Shown here: one piece after another, positions 26,526 through 35,370 of the stretch
Position numbering within the stretch: the first letter of the stretch is position 1
How the letters are laid out: every line of letters starts with the position of its first letter
From: Sphingobacteriaceae bacterium DW12
GTDB taxonomy: Bacteria > Bacteroidota > Bacteroidia > Sphingobacteriales > Sphingobacteriaceae
NCBI GenBank assembly: GCA_000783305.1
Contig: JROE01000009.1
Span: 62,001-126,000 of the forward strand
DNA length: 64,000 nucleotides
Direction of reading: 5' to 3'
Notes under the pieces: model-generated
What the model was told of the DNA's origin: nothing
Database searches by the model: none
Seen by the model: only the letters and a program-made list of their open reading frames with translations
Program-made: the position numbers and the translations under genes

Positions 26526-28031
26526 TTATCTTGGATTACGCTCTATCCCTGATGCAACCACCTGCGCTGGTACTTGAAAAATACGGCGAGGATCATTTGC
26601 AGGAAGTGTAATCGTGGTTTCATTTCGATTGACGTCCATGGTCATGTGTTTGATATCAATCTTATGTCTATTTAGATCGAACCACCTTAGCCCCTCACTC
26701 ACAAACTCAGCCTGTTTCAAATCCAAAATCGTTTTAATAAGTCCTTCTTTAGAATCGGTTGTTTTGTAAAAATCAGCTATTCGGGCAAGGGTCACCAAGT
26801 TTGTTGTCGGATTATAATCGTCAATTCGAGTACTCAAAAAAGCGTTGATATCTTGCAAGGCAAGATCATGCTGTCCTAAACTTGCGTAGGCTTCGGCTCT
26901 ATTCATCAACAATTCATCAACCGTCAACAATGGAATCATGACGTATGGATCCCCGAAACCAGAACCAATTTTAGTCTCAAAAAAGAGTTCATTCCATTTT
27001 TGAAGTGAATAATACGGATCACGATTAAAGTTTCGATAAGAATATGAGCCTCTTGCCACATTATTTGAGGTCTCCAATTTCCGAGCAATAAACTGCTGCC
27101 CGAGTCCGTACCGAACATAGAAGTTTCTACCCCAAGCCGAACCTGCCTCACACATCAATAGACTCGCATTCTGATTAGACTTGGTAAAGGATACATTAAA
27201 CGCATCAGCCGCAAGACCTGCGTAGGTGGTATTCCAAGGTCTCAAATTAGCCTTGAACTGCTCGGTGGATCCATACACCTTTTGAGCATGATCGATTACT
27301 TTTTGAAAATCTCCTTTAAACAAATAGAACCTCGCTGCAAAAGCATTGGCAGCAGCTACGGTGAAATGGTATTTGGGTACTTTATAAATATTGTTACGAA
27401 TAAGGGGCACCCCCACTAACAAATCCTCTTCGATACGTTTGTAAGTCTCTGCAACCGTACTCCGATCATACTTCTCAAAGACTACACGCTCTGGCTCGGT
27501 GACATATGGCACACCTGGCGATGCATTGTCACCATTGGGTTCATAGGTCTTTGCATATAAGCTTACGAGCATAAAATGAGCATAAGCTCTGGCAACCAAT
27601 GCCTCTCCTTTATAGGCTTGCAAATTTTGATCGTCCGGATTGTCATTGATATAACCCAAAGCTGTATTTGCGGATGCGATAGCGAGATAACATGCATTCC
27701 AATAGAAATCCGTCGTCCCAATATCGCTACCACCATTTTCAACATCACGCCAAAAGTATGTGTTCTCCCAGGCCAGACCGGTATTTCCAACATTTAAATA
27801 TTCGGTACTGGGACCCTTATCTTCTACATTATCAGAAGCCAACTCTGTAAAACTCATATAATCAGCCTTAGGATATGCGGATACCAATAACTGTGCAACC
27901 TTATCTGTAGAATTTAATTCGGTACGCATGTCGGGCACTTGATCCAAATATTTATCACATCCCACCAATGTCCCTGATAGAACTAATACTAGTCCATAAT
28001 ATAATATTGATTTCATTTTCTTACCTTTCAT
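26526..28031 (-). CDS. SusD/RagB-family outer-membrane lipoprotein
   Basis: A 501-residue surface lipoprotein (lipobox GTLVGC, followed by DKYLDQVPD typical of SusD mature ends). SusD proteins form the lid over the SusC barrel and capture ligand through TPR-like helices. The start is only 2 nt after the SusC stop, so translation is coupled. An alternative ATG five codons downstream (MKSILYYG) gives a tidier signal peptide. C-terminal segments such as EGLRWFDLNRHKI are standard for the family. The ligand cannot be read from sequence. Confidence 0.93.
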   Translation of the reverse strand: MKGKKMKSILYYGLVLVLSGTLVGCDKYLDQVPDMRTELNSTDKVAQLLVSAYPKADYMSFTELASDNVEDKGPSTEYLNVGNTGLAWENTYFWRDVENGGSDIGTTDFYWNACYLAIASANTALGYINDNPDDQNLQAYKGEALVARAYAHFMLVSLYAKTYEPNGDNASPGVPYVTEPERVVFEKYDRSTVAETYKRIEEDLLVGVPLIRNNIYKVPKYHFTVAAANAFAARFYLFKGDFQKVIDHAQKVYGSTEQFKANLRPWNTTYAGLAADAFNVSFTKSNQNASLLMCEAGSAWGRNFYVRYGLGQQFIARKLETSNNVARGSYSYRNFNRDPYYSLQKWNELFFETKIGSGFGDPYVMIPLLTVDELLMNRAEAYASLGQHDLALQDINAFLSTRIDDYNPTTNLVTLARIADFYKTTDSKEGLIKTILDLKQAEFVSEGLRWFDLNRHKIDIKHMTMDVNRNETTITLPANDPRRIFQVPAQVVASGIERNPR

Positions 28032-28033
28032 AA

Positions 28034-31000
28034 TTAAAAACCTAGTTTTAGCGACAGTGAAAACTGTCTAGGAAGCGGCATCGCAACACCCCCACTATTA
28101 ACAAATTCGGGATCTTGTCCATTCAGGCGTTTGTCTGAATAAATCAACCACAAGTTGTTCCCTACTACACTGACCGATGCATTACTAGCTCTAAATTTCT
28201 TAGCTAAATCGGAAGGTAATTGGTAAGAAAACATGACTTGCTTCAACCGGGCAAAGCCACCATCCGCTACCCGCGCAGTAGAATAGTTGTAAGCATTGTA
28301 AGGATAATTGGTTGTTCCTAAATTAGAGACGATAAAGCGATCGGCAATTGAAGGGATGTCTGTTAATAATTCATCACCAGGCTTCGTCCATCGACGTACA
28401 AAATCATTGGACATAACAGATAAATCCGAATATTCGGCGCTAAAATTTGGATTGAGCCGCACCTTATTACCAGCGCTAAAGGTCACTAAAGCTGACAAAG
28501 AGAAATTTTTATATTTAAATCGATTATTGAAACCTCCGGTCAACTTAGGATTAATCTGTCCCTCATATTTGAGATGGGAGACCTCATTGTCTTGAAAATA
28601 TACAGTACTTGCATTTCGATTCCCTTTTTCATCAATAAAGGTTGGCAAACCGCTAGCCGGATCTAGTCCATCAAAAACTATCGAGAACAGTCCTGCCTCT
28701 GGATAATTAAGGTAAGCTCCACCTGTTTGCTTAATCAAGTCAAAAATAGTGGCGTTATTATCCAACTTTGTAATCTTGCCAACATGATATCCAAAGTTAA
28801 GATTGGTACTCCATTTGAAAACCGATTGGTTGATTATCTGCGCATCCATCGTGAATTCAATCCCTTTGGAAGTCATATCAGCATAATTTGCAAACTTGGT
28901 ACCCTGCCCCCCGATACCAGAAGTCCTAACCTCGCCGATTAAATCATAGGCGTTGCGCCTATAAAAATCGACAATAAAGTTGAGTCTATTGTTTAAAAAG
29001 CCGACATTGAAGCCAACATTTGCTTCGTATTGCTTTTCATAGGTCAACTCTGAGTTTTCCAATCCATCTATATAGATAGAGGGTTCCTTGTCGACATCAT
29101 CGGTACGTCTGACCGTTTGGTTACGTAGGATCATTGTCGAATTTCGAGCAGCACCTGAGTTGGCGGTCAATCCATAGGTGGCACGTATTGCAGCGCTCGA
29201 AACGATATCTTGATTTTGAAAGAAATCTTCTTCGTCTATATTCCACAATCCAGCTACGTTCCAAGTGGGTAGCCACCTAGCAGTGGGTGATATCCCTAAC
29301 AGATTGGACCCATCATAACGCATTGTAGCTTTGACATTGTACTTTTTCTTGTAAGAATAGGAAGCATTGGCCATGTAAGAAAGATACCGCTCATAATCGT
29401 ATCCCATACCATAATAATTGGAATTGGCCTCTACCGCTTGTTTGAAATAGAGAAAATCGATATATGGTATACCTCCACGGTCATATTGATAACCTACACC
29501 ATCAAAATTGCGATTTTGCTTATCGATGTATCGTAATTCGGTGGATAAGAAACCGCCAATACGATGGTCATTACTAATGGTGGTATTATACTCTAGATTG
29601 TGTCGCATGTAATAATTGGTCAAATTATTACTCCGTACATTATAAAAACCACCTTCAGGAAGGACAATTTTCTTCAACGCACCAGGCGTAGAAGGATCTT
29701 CATATAAAAACCGATTATTGTCAATAACATTTTGATTATCATAAGCACGGTAGGCCATAGCTGCATTGGAATATTCTGTAATTCGATGCTCTTGATCGTT
29801 CTTGACAAATCTATAGGCCCCGTTGAAGGAGTAATTTAGTCCCTTAATAATCTTATACGTTAATCCTGCCTGTACTTTTAGATCAATCATCGAGGTATTG
29901 ATGTAATTATTATCCAATTCATGTAGGATATTAAATGGTGCAAAATTGCGAACAAAAAATTCTCTCTTCCCATTTTCGTCAAAAGCGGTCAATGCCCTAC
30001 TGGTATTGAGAGCGTAGTTGAATGGATTGATATCAAAGTCACGTTGCACTTGTCCCTCGACTCTATTATCTTCTCGATTTACAGAACCAGGACTGCGCTG
30101 ATCTCTAACTGAACCTTGGGTAAGTAATTCTACTTGTAGACGATCTGATAGGTCAAAATTACCACGTAAATTGCCTGTAAACCGCTTCACGCCATCTCCA
30201 ACAGTCCATCCGTTATCATTTAAATAACTTGTTGATGCATAAAAACGAGATTTAGCAGTACCTGCATTCAAACTAACGGAATGCTCTTGCATCAGCGAAT
30301 TCCGGAACAATACGTCAAACCAATCTGTATTTGCATTAGCATATCGATTTAAAAAACCCAATCGACTAGGAGCATCGTTACGCAAAGCGTAGCTATCCGT
30401 AGCAGGGTCATATATATACATCCGATCATACATCTTTCGGAATACACCGCCATTGGCACTACGAGAAACGTCAGCGTGATTAAGCCAACCCTTGTCTTGC
30501 ATTTCCAAATACACTTGCATCTGATCAGCAGAATTCATGATATCAAATTGGCCATAGGTAGGTTTTAAGAATGTTGTAAAGTTGCCGGTATAAGAAAGGT
30601 TAGCTTTACCATCCGTATTTTTCCCTTTCTTGGTCATCACAACTACAACACCATTCATAGCACGCGCACCGTATAAAGCCGTTGCCGAAGCATCTCGAAG
30701 GATTTCAAAACTTTCGATGTCATCGGGATTAAGCCCTGCAACCGAAGACCCAATTAATGTATTGGGATCTCCGGTGGACAACTGTTCATTGGATACATTG
30801 ACCACGTCTTCCAAGATGATGCCATCGACAACCCACAAGGGTTTGTTGTCACCACTGATAGAGGTCGCCCCACGAACTCTAATCTTGGGAGCCGCACCAA
30901 AAGTACCAGAAACATTCTGCACCGATACACCGGCAACCTGTCCTTCCAGCATCCTAGAAACATCGGGAACTCCGGCTCGTTCGGCATCAGCAGCGTTTAT

Positions 31001-31744
31001 CTTTGTCGCCACACCCGTAAATAACTTACGATTTAGATTTTGATAGCCTGTTGACACCACATCAACCATATCCAACTCATTCTCGTTCAACTGTAAGACA
31101 ACCGATAAATTGTTTTGGCCATTGATTGCAACTTCTTTAGTTGAAAAACCAACAAATCTAATGAGCAATGTCGAATTAGCCGTCGCATTAATTGTGAACT
31201 GTCCCTGATCGTTGGTCGATGTGGAGACAGAGCTCCCCTTGACAGAAACTGTTGCTCCTGCCAATGCTCTTCCATTGGCATCCTTAACCGTCCCCGAGAT
31301 GGATTGTTGGATATCGGTAAAATTAGGAGCATTTACAAGCGGCTTCTTGCTTATCGTAATCGTCCCGGCAATAATTTTATACGCGTACTCATTTTTATCC
31401 AAAATCTCTGAGAGGGCATCATTTAGAGACGCATTTTTGATATCTACGCTAACTAAATCTGCATCTTTAATAACATCGTCTTCATACAGAAAACGGTGCT
31501 TGGTTTGTTTGGATATAGACGTGAAAGCATCTACCAGCTTAGTTTTTTTTAGAGACAAGGAAACACGCTGAGCGACTCCCTCTGCATGTACGCAAGTGAT
31601 AAAAACCAAAGATAGGAAAACCGTAATTTTCATGGTGAGTAATAATTGGCGCAAATCGGCCCTTCGCTTATCGTCAGCGAGGCCTTTGCGAAATAATAAG
31701 TTATTCATACATTTGAGTAATTGGGTTAATTGATTTTTGTGCAA
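28034..31744 (-). CDS. SusC/RagA-family TonB-linked porin with STN domain
   Basis: A 1236-residue TonB-dependent transporter. A signal peptide (MKITVFLSLVFITCVHAEG) sits about 40 residues after the first ATG; an N-terminal extension of this size is common in such proteins, and a second start at 31708 is possible. Then come an STN domain (about residues 60-135: VSLSLKKTKLVDAF ... ITISKK), which contacts FecR; a CarboxypepD_reg-like domain (ISGTVKDANGRALAGATVSV); a plug (RKLFTGVATKI ... IRVRGATSISGDNKPLWVVDG); and the barrel ending FSLSLKLGF. The STN domain plus the upstream fecR and sigma genes show that expression is self-controlled by a trans-envelope signal. Confidence 0.94.
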   Translation of the reverse strand: MHKNQLTQLLKCMNNLLFRKGLADDKRRADLRQLLLTMKITVFLSLVFITCVHAEGVAQRVSLSLKKTKLVDAFTSISKQTKHRFLYEDDVIKDADLVSVDIKNASLNDALSEILDKNEYAYKIIAGTITISKKPLVNAPNFTDIQQSISGTVKDANGRALAGATVSVKGSSVSTSTNDQGQFTINATANSTLLIRFVGFSTKEVAINGQNNLSVVLQLNENELDMVDVVSTGYQNLNRKLFTGVATKINAADAERAGVPDVSRMLEGQVAGVSVQNVSGTFGAAPKIRVRGATSISGDNKPLWVVDGIILEDVVNVSNEQLSTGDPNTLIGSSVAGLNPDDIESFEILRDASATALYGARAMNGVVVVMTKKGKNTDGKANLSYTGNFTTFLKPTYGQFDIMNSADQMQVYLEMQDKGWLNHADVSRSANGGVFRKMYDRMYIYDPATDSYALRNDAPSRLGFLNRYANANTDWFDVLFRNSLMQEHSVSLNAGTAKSRFYASTSYLNDNGWTVGDGVKRFTGNLRGNFDLSDRLQVELLTQGSVRDQRSPGSVNREDNRVEGQVQRDFDINPFNYALNTSRALTAFDENGKREFFVRNFAPFNILHELDNNYINTSMIDLKVQAGLTYKIIKGLNYSFNGAYRFVKNDQEHRITEYSNAAMAYRAYDNQNVIDNNRFLYEDPSTPGALKKIVLPEGGFYNVRSNNLTNYYMRHNLEYNTTISNDHRIGGFLSTELRYIDKQNRNFDGVGYQYDRGGIPYIDFLYFKQAVEANSNYYGMGYDYERYLSYMANASYSYKKKYNVKATMRYDGSNLLGISPTARWLPTWNVAGLWNIDEEDFFQNQDIVSSAAIRATYGLTANSGAARNSTMILRNQTVRRTDDVDKEPSIYIDGLENSELTYEKQYEANVGFNVGFLNNRLNFIVDFYRRNAYDLIGEVRTSGIGGQGTKFANYADMTSKGIEFTMDAQIINQSVFKWSTNLNFGYHVGKITKLDNNATIFDLIKQTGGAYLNYPEAGLFSIVFDGLDPASGLPTFIDEKGNRNASTVYFQDNEVSHLKYEGQINPKLTGGFNNRFKYKNFSLSALVTFSAGNKVRLNPNFSAEYSDLSVMSNDFVRRWTKPGDELLTDIPSIADRFIVSNLGTTNYPYNAYNYSTARVADGGFARLKQVMFSYQLPSDLAKKFRASNASVSVVGNNLWLIYSDKRLNGQDPEFVNSGGVAMPLPRQFSLSLKLGF

Positions 31745-31820
31745 TTAAATTTCAGTTCCTAATTTTCTATTGAACAGGGATGCTGCAACATTCCTGTTCT
31801 TCTTTTCATTCTTTATTGTA

Positions 31821-33014
31821 TTAATTTTCCATATTCTTTTTGTTTTGTTGTCTATTAATGATTGTTAGTTTCTTTCCTTCGATATCAAAATCCAGGTGAC
31901 TAACATAGCTAAGCATATCCAGTACTTGGCTCAGATTGACATCCCGCTCTATACTTCCAGAATACGCTTTGTCAAAAGATATCTGTCCGAGAAAGGATAC
32001 ATCAAGGTCATACCATCGTGATAATTCGGCGGCTATCTGTGCTATATTATCTCCTTTGAAATAGAATTCGTTGTTCTTCCAAGCCATCTCACGTTTGATA
32101 TCTGCCTTCCCCTTCTTAATCCCGTCTTCTGAAGAAGCCGAATATTCTCCAGGAAGTAAGATGACCTTCTCATTCCCGACTGCTACTTCTACTTTACCCT
32201 CCAATAACGTAGTACGGACCGAGCGCAAATAAGAGTTGACATTAAAATGTGTACCTAAGACCTTTATTGAGCTCCCGTTGCTCTCGACAATAAACGGACG
32301 ATCAACATCTTTAGCAACCTCAAAATAGGCCTCGCCTTCCAAAAAGACTCGTCTCTCCTGTTGTGAAAATTGAACTGGAAATTTTAGTTGGGAGAGCGCA
32401 TTGACCCAAACCTTGGTACCATCAGAAAGCTCGATTTTAAAAAAATTTGCTTTGGGAACGACCAATGTGTTGTAGACAACTTGCTTGGGTGTAACAGCCG
32501 ACTCTTCCTTATATTTAAGTGCCTTACCGTCACCCTCTATAGTCGCATCTGCGATGCTTGTTCCAGAGTCGATATCTTTTAGATCCACACTACTACCGTC
32601 TGAGAGGATAAGCTGTGCACCTGCGGTACCAGGAGAGACATCATTTTTGTATTTTGTAGCAGTAATAGCTAAAGTTGTTTTTTCGTTCGAGATGTCAGGA
32701 GAGCTCATCCAAAGCCAGCCCGCACAAAAGCAGACCAATAATACGGCCACGATGGAGGCGTATCGATAGTAGCGCGTTCTTGATTTCTTAAATTCCTTTT
32801 TTTGAAACTGCTCCCAAGCTTTATCGGAATCTATAGCACGTATAAAATTCAAATCACCCTCGAGATGCTTTGCGCTTCTGAATTGGTGAACCAATGCTTC
32901 GTTCTTGGGATCTTCTAGAAACCAAGTATTGAATGCGCGAGCTTCTTCCTGGGTCAGTTGCCCCTGCAAGTATCGCTGAATCAATACACTGATATAAAAC
33001 TTATCTCTTTCCAT
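31821..33014 (-). CDS. FecR-family anti-sigma factor
   Basis: A 397-residue single-pass inner-membrane protein. A cytoplasmic N-terminus of about 80 residues (YLQGQLTQEEARAFNTWF) binds the sigma factor; the membrane helix is YASIVAVLLVCFCAGWLWM; the periplasmic FecR domain includes VPKANFFKIELSDGTKVWVN, LEGEAYFEV and VLGTHFNVNSY; and the C-terminal DUF4974 contacts the STN domain of SusC (FYFKGDNIAQIAAELSRWYD). It lies between the sigma factor and susC genes, the usual order. Confidence 0.93.
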   Translation of the reverse strand: MERDKFYISVLIQRYLQGQLTQEEARAFNTWFLEDPKNEALVHQFRSAKHLEGDLNFIRAIDSDKAWEQFQKKEFKKSRTRYYRYASIVAVLLVCFCAGWLWMSSPDISNEKTTLAITATKYKNDVSPGTAGAQLILSDGSSVDLKDIDSGTSIADATIEGDGKALKYKEESAVTPKQVVYNTLVVPKANFFKIELSDGTKVWVNALSQLKFPVQFSQQERRVFLEGEAYFEVAKDVDRPFIVESNGSSIKVLGTHFNVNSYLRSVRTTLLEGKVEVAVGNEKVILLPGEYSASSEDGIKKGKADIKREMAWKNNEFYFKGDNIAQIAAELSRWYDLDVSFLGQISFDKAYSGSIERDVNLSQVLDMLSYVSHLDFDIEGKKLTIINRQQNKKNMEN

Positions 33015-33146
33015 AAATGTCGGTTATATATAAAGTAACGTTGACTTGCCAATAGGGTGACAAGGAATTAACGATTTTTTAACATTTTAATAAAAAAATT
33101 GAAATACAGGCTTTAAATGGATGAAAAGCCCAAGAAATAGCGAATA

Positions 33147-33677
33147 CTATCCCTTTAAGAATAAAATAAAAAGTGCTAAAAATTCAGGATTCAGCTTCGC
33201 CAAAAGAGTTTTCATCCCGCGTTGCTTTTGTGTCTTGACGGTATTGACACTGATTTGCAATTCTTTGGCAATCTCTAAATTAGAAAGTCCATCAAGATAG
33301 CCTAGTCTGAATATATGCTGACAAGAACTTGGCATCTCTGCCACAACACGATAAACATCAGCAATGACTTCAGAAAAGATAATGTCGTGCTCCACCCTGC
33401 TATCTTCACCTTCTATGATTGGATTCAACAACCAATACCGCTCCTCAACCTTCTCCTTACGATAGAGATTGTAACAAGCGAACCGTACAGATGTATAAAG
33501 AAAATTTTTGATGGCCAATTCTTCACTACACAGCTCATCTTTTTGATCAAAGTAAGCACAAAAAGCATCTTGGACGATATCCTCGGCCACTAATTTATCC
33601 CCCACCAATTTCCAGGCAAAGTGACAAAGCCGAGGATAGTATTTTTTAAACAGCAGCTCATCGATTGACTTCTTCAT
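33147..33677 (-). CDS. ECF RNA polymerase sigma factor, Bacteroidota family
   Basis: A 176-residue extracytoplasmic-function sigma factor. Region 2 is YPRLCHFAWKLVGDKLVAED followed by IVQDAFCAYF; region 4 is YLDGLSNLEIAKELQISVNT, a helix-turn-helix for the -35 element, ending KTQKQRGMKTLL. No region 3. It should transcribe the downstream susC-susD operon when released by FecR. A 132-nt gap separates it from fecR. Confidence 0.93.
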   Translation of the reverse strand: MKKSIDELLFKKYYPRLCHFAWKLVGDKLVAEDIVQDAFCAYFDQKDELCSEELAIKNFLYTSVRFACYNLYRKEKVEERYWLLNPIIEGEDSRVEHDIIFSEVIADVYRVVAEMPSSCQHIFRLGYLDGLSNLEIAKELQISVNTVKTQKQRGMKTLLAKLNPEFLALFILFLKG

Positions 33678-33741
33678 TCCATAACTCCCTCTTGATAAAC
33701 GGTCTCAGTTAGTAATTGTAAGAGCAAGTTAATAATTATTA

Positions 33742-34857
33742 TTAAAATACGAGACAGACCGGCGAAAAAACATTTAAAGTAGAGAGCACATCTTTAAGCT
33801 TTCCACTCTTCGTATCCCGCTGGAACACGGTTACATTGTCGGTCAACTGGTTTGCAACAAGCAGCAGTTTCCCATTTGGTGAAAAATTAAAATTACGAGG
33901 GCCTTTGCCCTTTACATCATAGGTATCCAAGAGCACTAGCGTCCCATCAGTCTTTACTTGATAGGCAGATATTACATTGGCATCCACTCTATTGCTTGCA
34001 TATAGAAAATGACCATCGGGCGAAAGCTTGATATCTGCGGCACCATCTTTACCTTGAAAACCAGTTCTATTGATAGTAACTTCTTGAAGTTGCTTCCAAT
34101 CGTCTGCTTCCTTTTGATACACCACCACCTTGGCAGTCATTTCCAAAACCACATATAGATATTTACCATCTCGACTTAAAGTGATGTGTCGAGGGCCACC
34201 ACCCGCGGGTGTTGAAACAACAGACGGTGCGCCTAGTTGATAATGCCCCTCTTTAGACTGAATGGGATAAATCGTAATCTTATCGGTACCTAGATCTTGG
34301 ACATATAGGGCGCTAAAGTCATTGGAAAAAAAAGCGGAATGTACATGGGGTTTTTCCTGTCTTGCCCTATCTACCCCACTTCCGGAATGCTGGACAAATG
34401 CTTCTTGACTTGCGATACTTCCATCTTTATGGAGCTTATAGAGGGCAAATGATCCTCCTGAGTAATTTGACACAACTGCAATAGGGTCACGTTCGCTCAA
34501 TGCCACATGGCAGGGATCGGCACCGCCAGTAGGCATACTGTTCAAAAAACTAAGTTGCTTCCCGTCAAAGGCAAAAGCCGAGAGCGACTCCGTACCGTCG
34601 TGCATTTCGTTCACAGCATATATAACCCGTCCATCAGATCGCTTTGCCAAGTAAGAAGGATTATTTGTCTTGATGGAGGTAATCAGTTCGGCACCCCCTG
34701 TTTTTTGATTGAAATTATAGACATATATGCCCTCGCTTTTCCCTGGCTGGGTATAGGTACCCACAAAAAGTGGCACGTGGGTTTGGGCTAATAATGTAGC
34801 CGGTATTGATAAACATGTAACCATTACCATATAAGATACTACTTTCTTAAGTTTCAT
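33742..34857 (-). CDS. Lactonase-family seven-bladed beta-propeller protein, secreted
   Basis: A 371-residue member of the lactonase (YbhE / 6-phosphogluconolactonase-like, PF10282) family. A signal peptide (MKLKKVVSYMVMVTCLSIPA ... LAQ) precedes the propeller; repeated strands such as FVGTYTQPGKSEGIYVYNF, GGGPRHITLSRDGKYLYVV and GKGPRNFNFSPNGKLLLVANQ are family signatures. The signal peptide makes a cytoplasmic pentose-phosphate role unlikely; periplasmic lactone hydrolysis or carbohydrate binding is more plausible. It is in the same orientation as the sigma gene and 64 nt upstream of the sigma-gene strand's start side, but functional linkage is unproven. Confidence 0.85.
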   Translation of the reverse strand: MKLKKVVSYMVMVTCLSIPATLLAQTHVPLFVGTYTQPGKSEGIYVYNFNQKTGGAELITSIKTNNPSYLAKRSDGRVIYAVNEMHDGTESLSAFAFDGKQLSFLNSMPTGGADPCHVALSERDPIAVVSNYSGGSFALYKLHKDGSIASQEAFVQHSGSGVDRARQEKPHVHSAFFSNDFSALYVQDLGTDKITIYPIQSKEGHYQLGAPSVVSTPAGGGPRHITLSRDGKYLYVVLEMTAKVVVYQKEADDWKQLQEVTINRTGFQGKDGAADIKLSPDGHFLYASNRVDANVISAYQVKTDGTLVLLDTYDVKGKGPRNFNFSPNGKLLLVANQLTDNVTVFQRDTKSGKLKDVLSTLNVFSPVCLVF

Positions 34858-34866
34858 TATTGTCAT

Positions 34867-35186
34867 CTAATTATTTTCGTTTATTTATTCCGTCTTTGAA
34901 CTCAAAGATGTAAATGAGCTCGTTACATGCAGTTTAATTACTGATGAGCGCTAAACTTTGGTCAAAAGAGGTTGAGGATATCCTATTATAGACTTGCTTA
35001 AAGACACTAAAAACACCTTTCAACCACCTCTACTTTTGTTAAAATTGGTTAAATGACTGTGCGTCCTACTAACCAAATCCGTAATTTAGCTTTTTCTAAA
35101 ATACGAATGTCGATTTAAAGATAAATTTTAAGCATGTGATTCCATAATTATTTTGGGGAAAACATCAAAAAGTAAATATAATCTGA
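34867..35186. other. Intergenic region between divergent genes
   Basis: AT-rich spacer between the lactonase and SurA-like genes. No gene or strong repeat was seen; the structured part begins at 35187 and is described separately. Confidence 0.5.
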
Positions 35187-35326
35187 TATTTTTGCGTTAG
35201 GTTTAGAAGAGTGTAAGATTTTGATAGTCAAACAAAGATACCATTCCTGTACTGGAAGGTTGATGAGACTATCCTATAAATGAAATTTATCGATATCTCC
35301 TCCCCTATCGAAGGATAGTTTTTTTA
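35187..35326 (+). ncRNA. Candidate small RNA or structured leader upstream of the SurA-like gene
   Basis: TATTTTTG at 35187-35194 fits the -7 element. Downstream lie a hairpin at 35240-35260 (ACC-TTCC / GGAAGGT with one bulged A) and a terminator-like hairpin whose 8-bp closing stem (ACTATCCT at 35268-35275, AGGATAGT at 35312-35319) encloses two smaller stems (ATAAAT/ATTTAT and CGATA/TATCG) and is followed by seven T residues. The unit ends about 45 nt before the ATG. It could be a ~125-nt sRNA or an attenuating leader. No known riboswitch consensus was recognised. Confidence 0.5.
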
Positions 35327-35370
35327 GAGAAGATACCATATTCAAAAAACGTAATTCAATTTTGCTAAGA

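Noticed and set aside
31212..31571. 119-codon plus-strand frame inside susC
   Set aside because: It is antisense to the STN and carboxypeptidase-like domains of the SusC protein, and is a shadow of that gene.
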